Source: BS150m-G50 sp964501185 [NCBI: uncultured Bacteroidia bacterium]
GTDB taxonomy: Bacteria > CAIWAD01 > BS150m-G50
Direction: 5' to 3'
NCBI GenBank assembly: GCA_964501185.1
Contig: CAZCRT010000069.1
Location: 1 to 6,264, forward strand
Length of the DNA: 6,264 nucleotides
Shown here: one piece after another, positions 6,213-6,264 of the stretch
How the letters are laid out: each line of letters begins with the position of its first letter
Numbering within the stretch: position 1 is the first letter of the stretch
Made by a program: the position numbers and the translations under genes
The notes under the pieces: generated by a model
Databases searched by the model: none
Told to the model about the DNA's origin: nothing
What the model saw: the letters and a program-made list of their open reading frames with translations, nothing else

Positions 6213-6264
6213 AGGTGGTCCCGAAAAAATGGACACTCGCTTAAGTGTTTTTCTGTAGATTAAA
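6213..6264. mobile_element. Probable left end of an IS3-like insertion sequence (cut by window edge)
   Basis: Straight after the beta-helix stop the sequence reads TGGTCCCGAAAAAATGGACA (6216-6235). From recollection this resembles the terminal inverted repeats of IS3-family elements (IS150-like, 'TG...CCCC.AAAAA.TGGACAC'), which begin with TG and are followed after several tens of bases by orfA. No transposase start is inside the window, so the call rests on the terminus alone. The exact junction is uncertain (between about 6211 and 6216). ACACT (6233-6237) and AGTGT (6244-6248) also form a small stem followed by TTTT, so a weak terminator is an alternative reading. Confidence 0.4.

Overview
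The window is a compact, same-strand (+) carbohydrate-utilisation locus, followed by a roughly 650-base non-coding stretch and a beta-helix surface-type gene that runs up to a probable insertion-sequence end. Several things suggest an uncultured Gram-negative bacterium of the FCB superphylum or a neighbouring candidate phylum: a lipobox lipoprotein, Sec signal peptides, the C-terminal carbohydrate-binding style of the first fragment, and the 'IQEGI...GDTVLVEPGVY' opening of the beta-helix protein. No ribosomal or other phylogenetic marker is present, so this placement is inference.

Layout: 1-135 is the last 44 codons of a protein ending in a carbohydrate-binding beta-sandwich. At 154-1461 is a ROK-family regulator with an N-terminal winged helix-turn-helix. 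At 1476-2294 is a secreted GH16 endo-beta-glucanase (laminarinase type). At 2435-3904 is a 12-helix GPH/MelB-type sugar:cation symporter. At 3916-4731 is a second GH16 enzyme, about 70% identical to the first by hand count but carrying a lipoprotein signal. The intergenic gaps are 18, 14, about 140 and 11 bases, which suggests one operon, possibly with an extra promoter before the transporter.

Functional reading: both GH16 enzymes keep the EIDIME catalytic motif. They would cut a beta-1,3- or mixed beta-1,3/1,4-glucan such as laminarin outside the cytoplasm, one soluble and one membrane-anchored. The symporter would import the resulting oligosaccharides, and the ROK protein would sense a cytoplasmic sugar and control the set. 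No exo-glucosidase (GH3, GH17 or GH30) and no SusC/SusD pair lies in the window; they could lie upstream.

4732-5381 holds no convincing gene. It contains a 7-bp hairpin, a four-unit 10-bp tandem repeat, a run of small inverted repeats ending in a strong intrinsic terminator (4957-4992), and a bulged 11-bp hairpin (5081-5116). The gene at 5382-6212 encodes a secreted right-handed beta-helix protein. It appears to be cut short just where sequence resembling an IS3-family terminus begins (about 6213 to the window end). I do not see a clearly novel biological system. The most useful leads are the apparently truncated beta-helix gene, the structured intergenic region, the ROK protein lacking a usual sugar-binding glutamate, and the G8 tract in the first GH16 gene.
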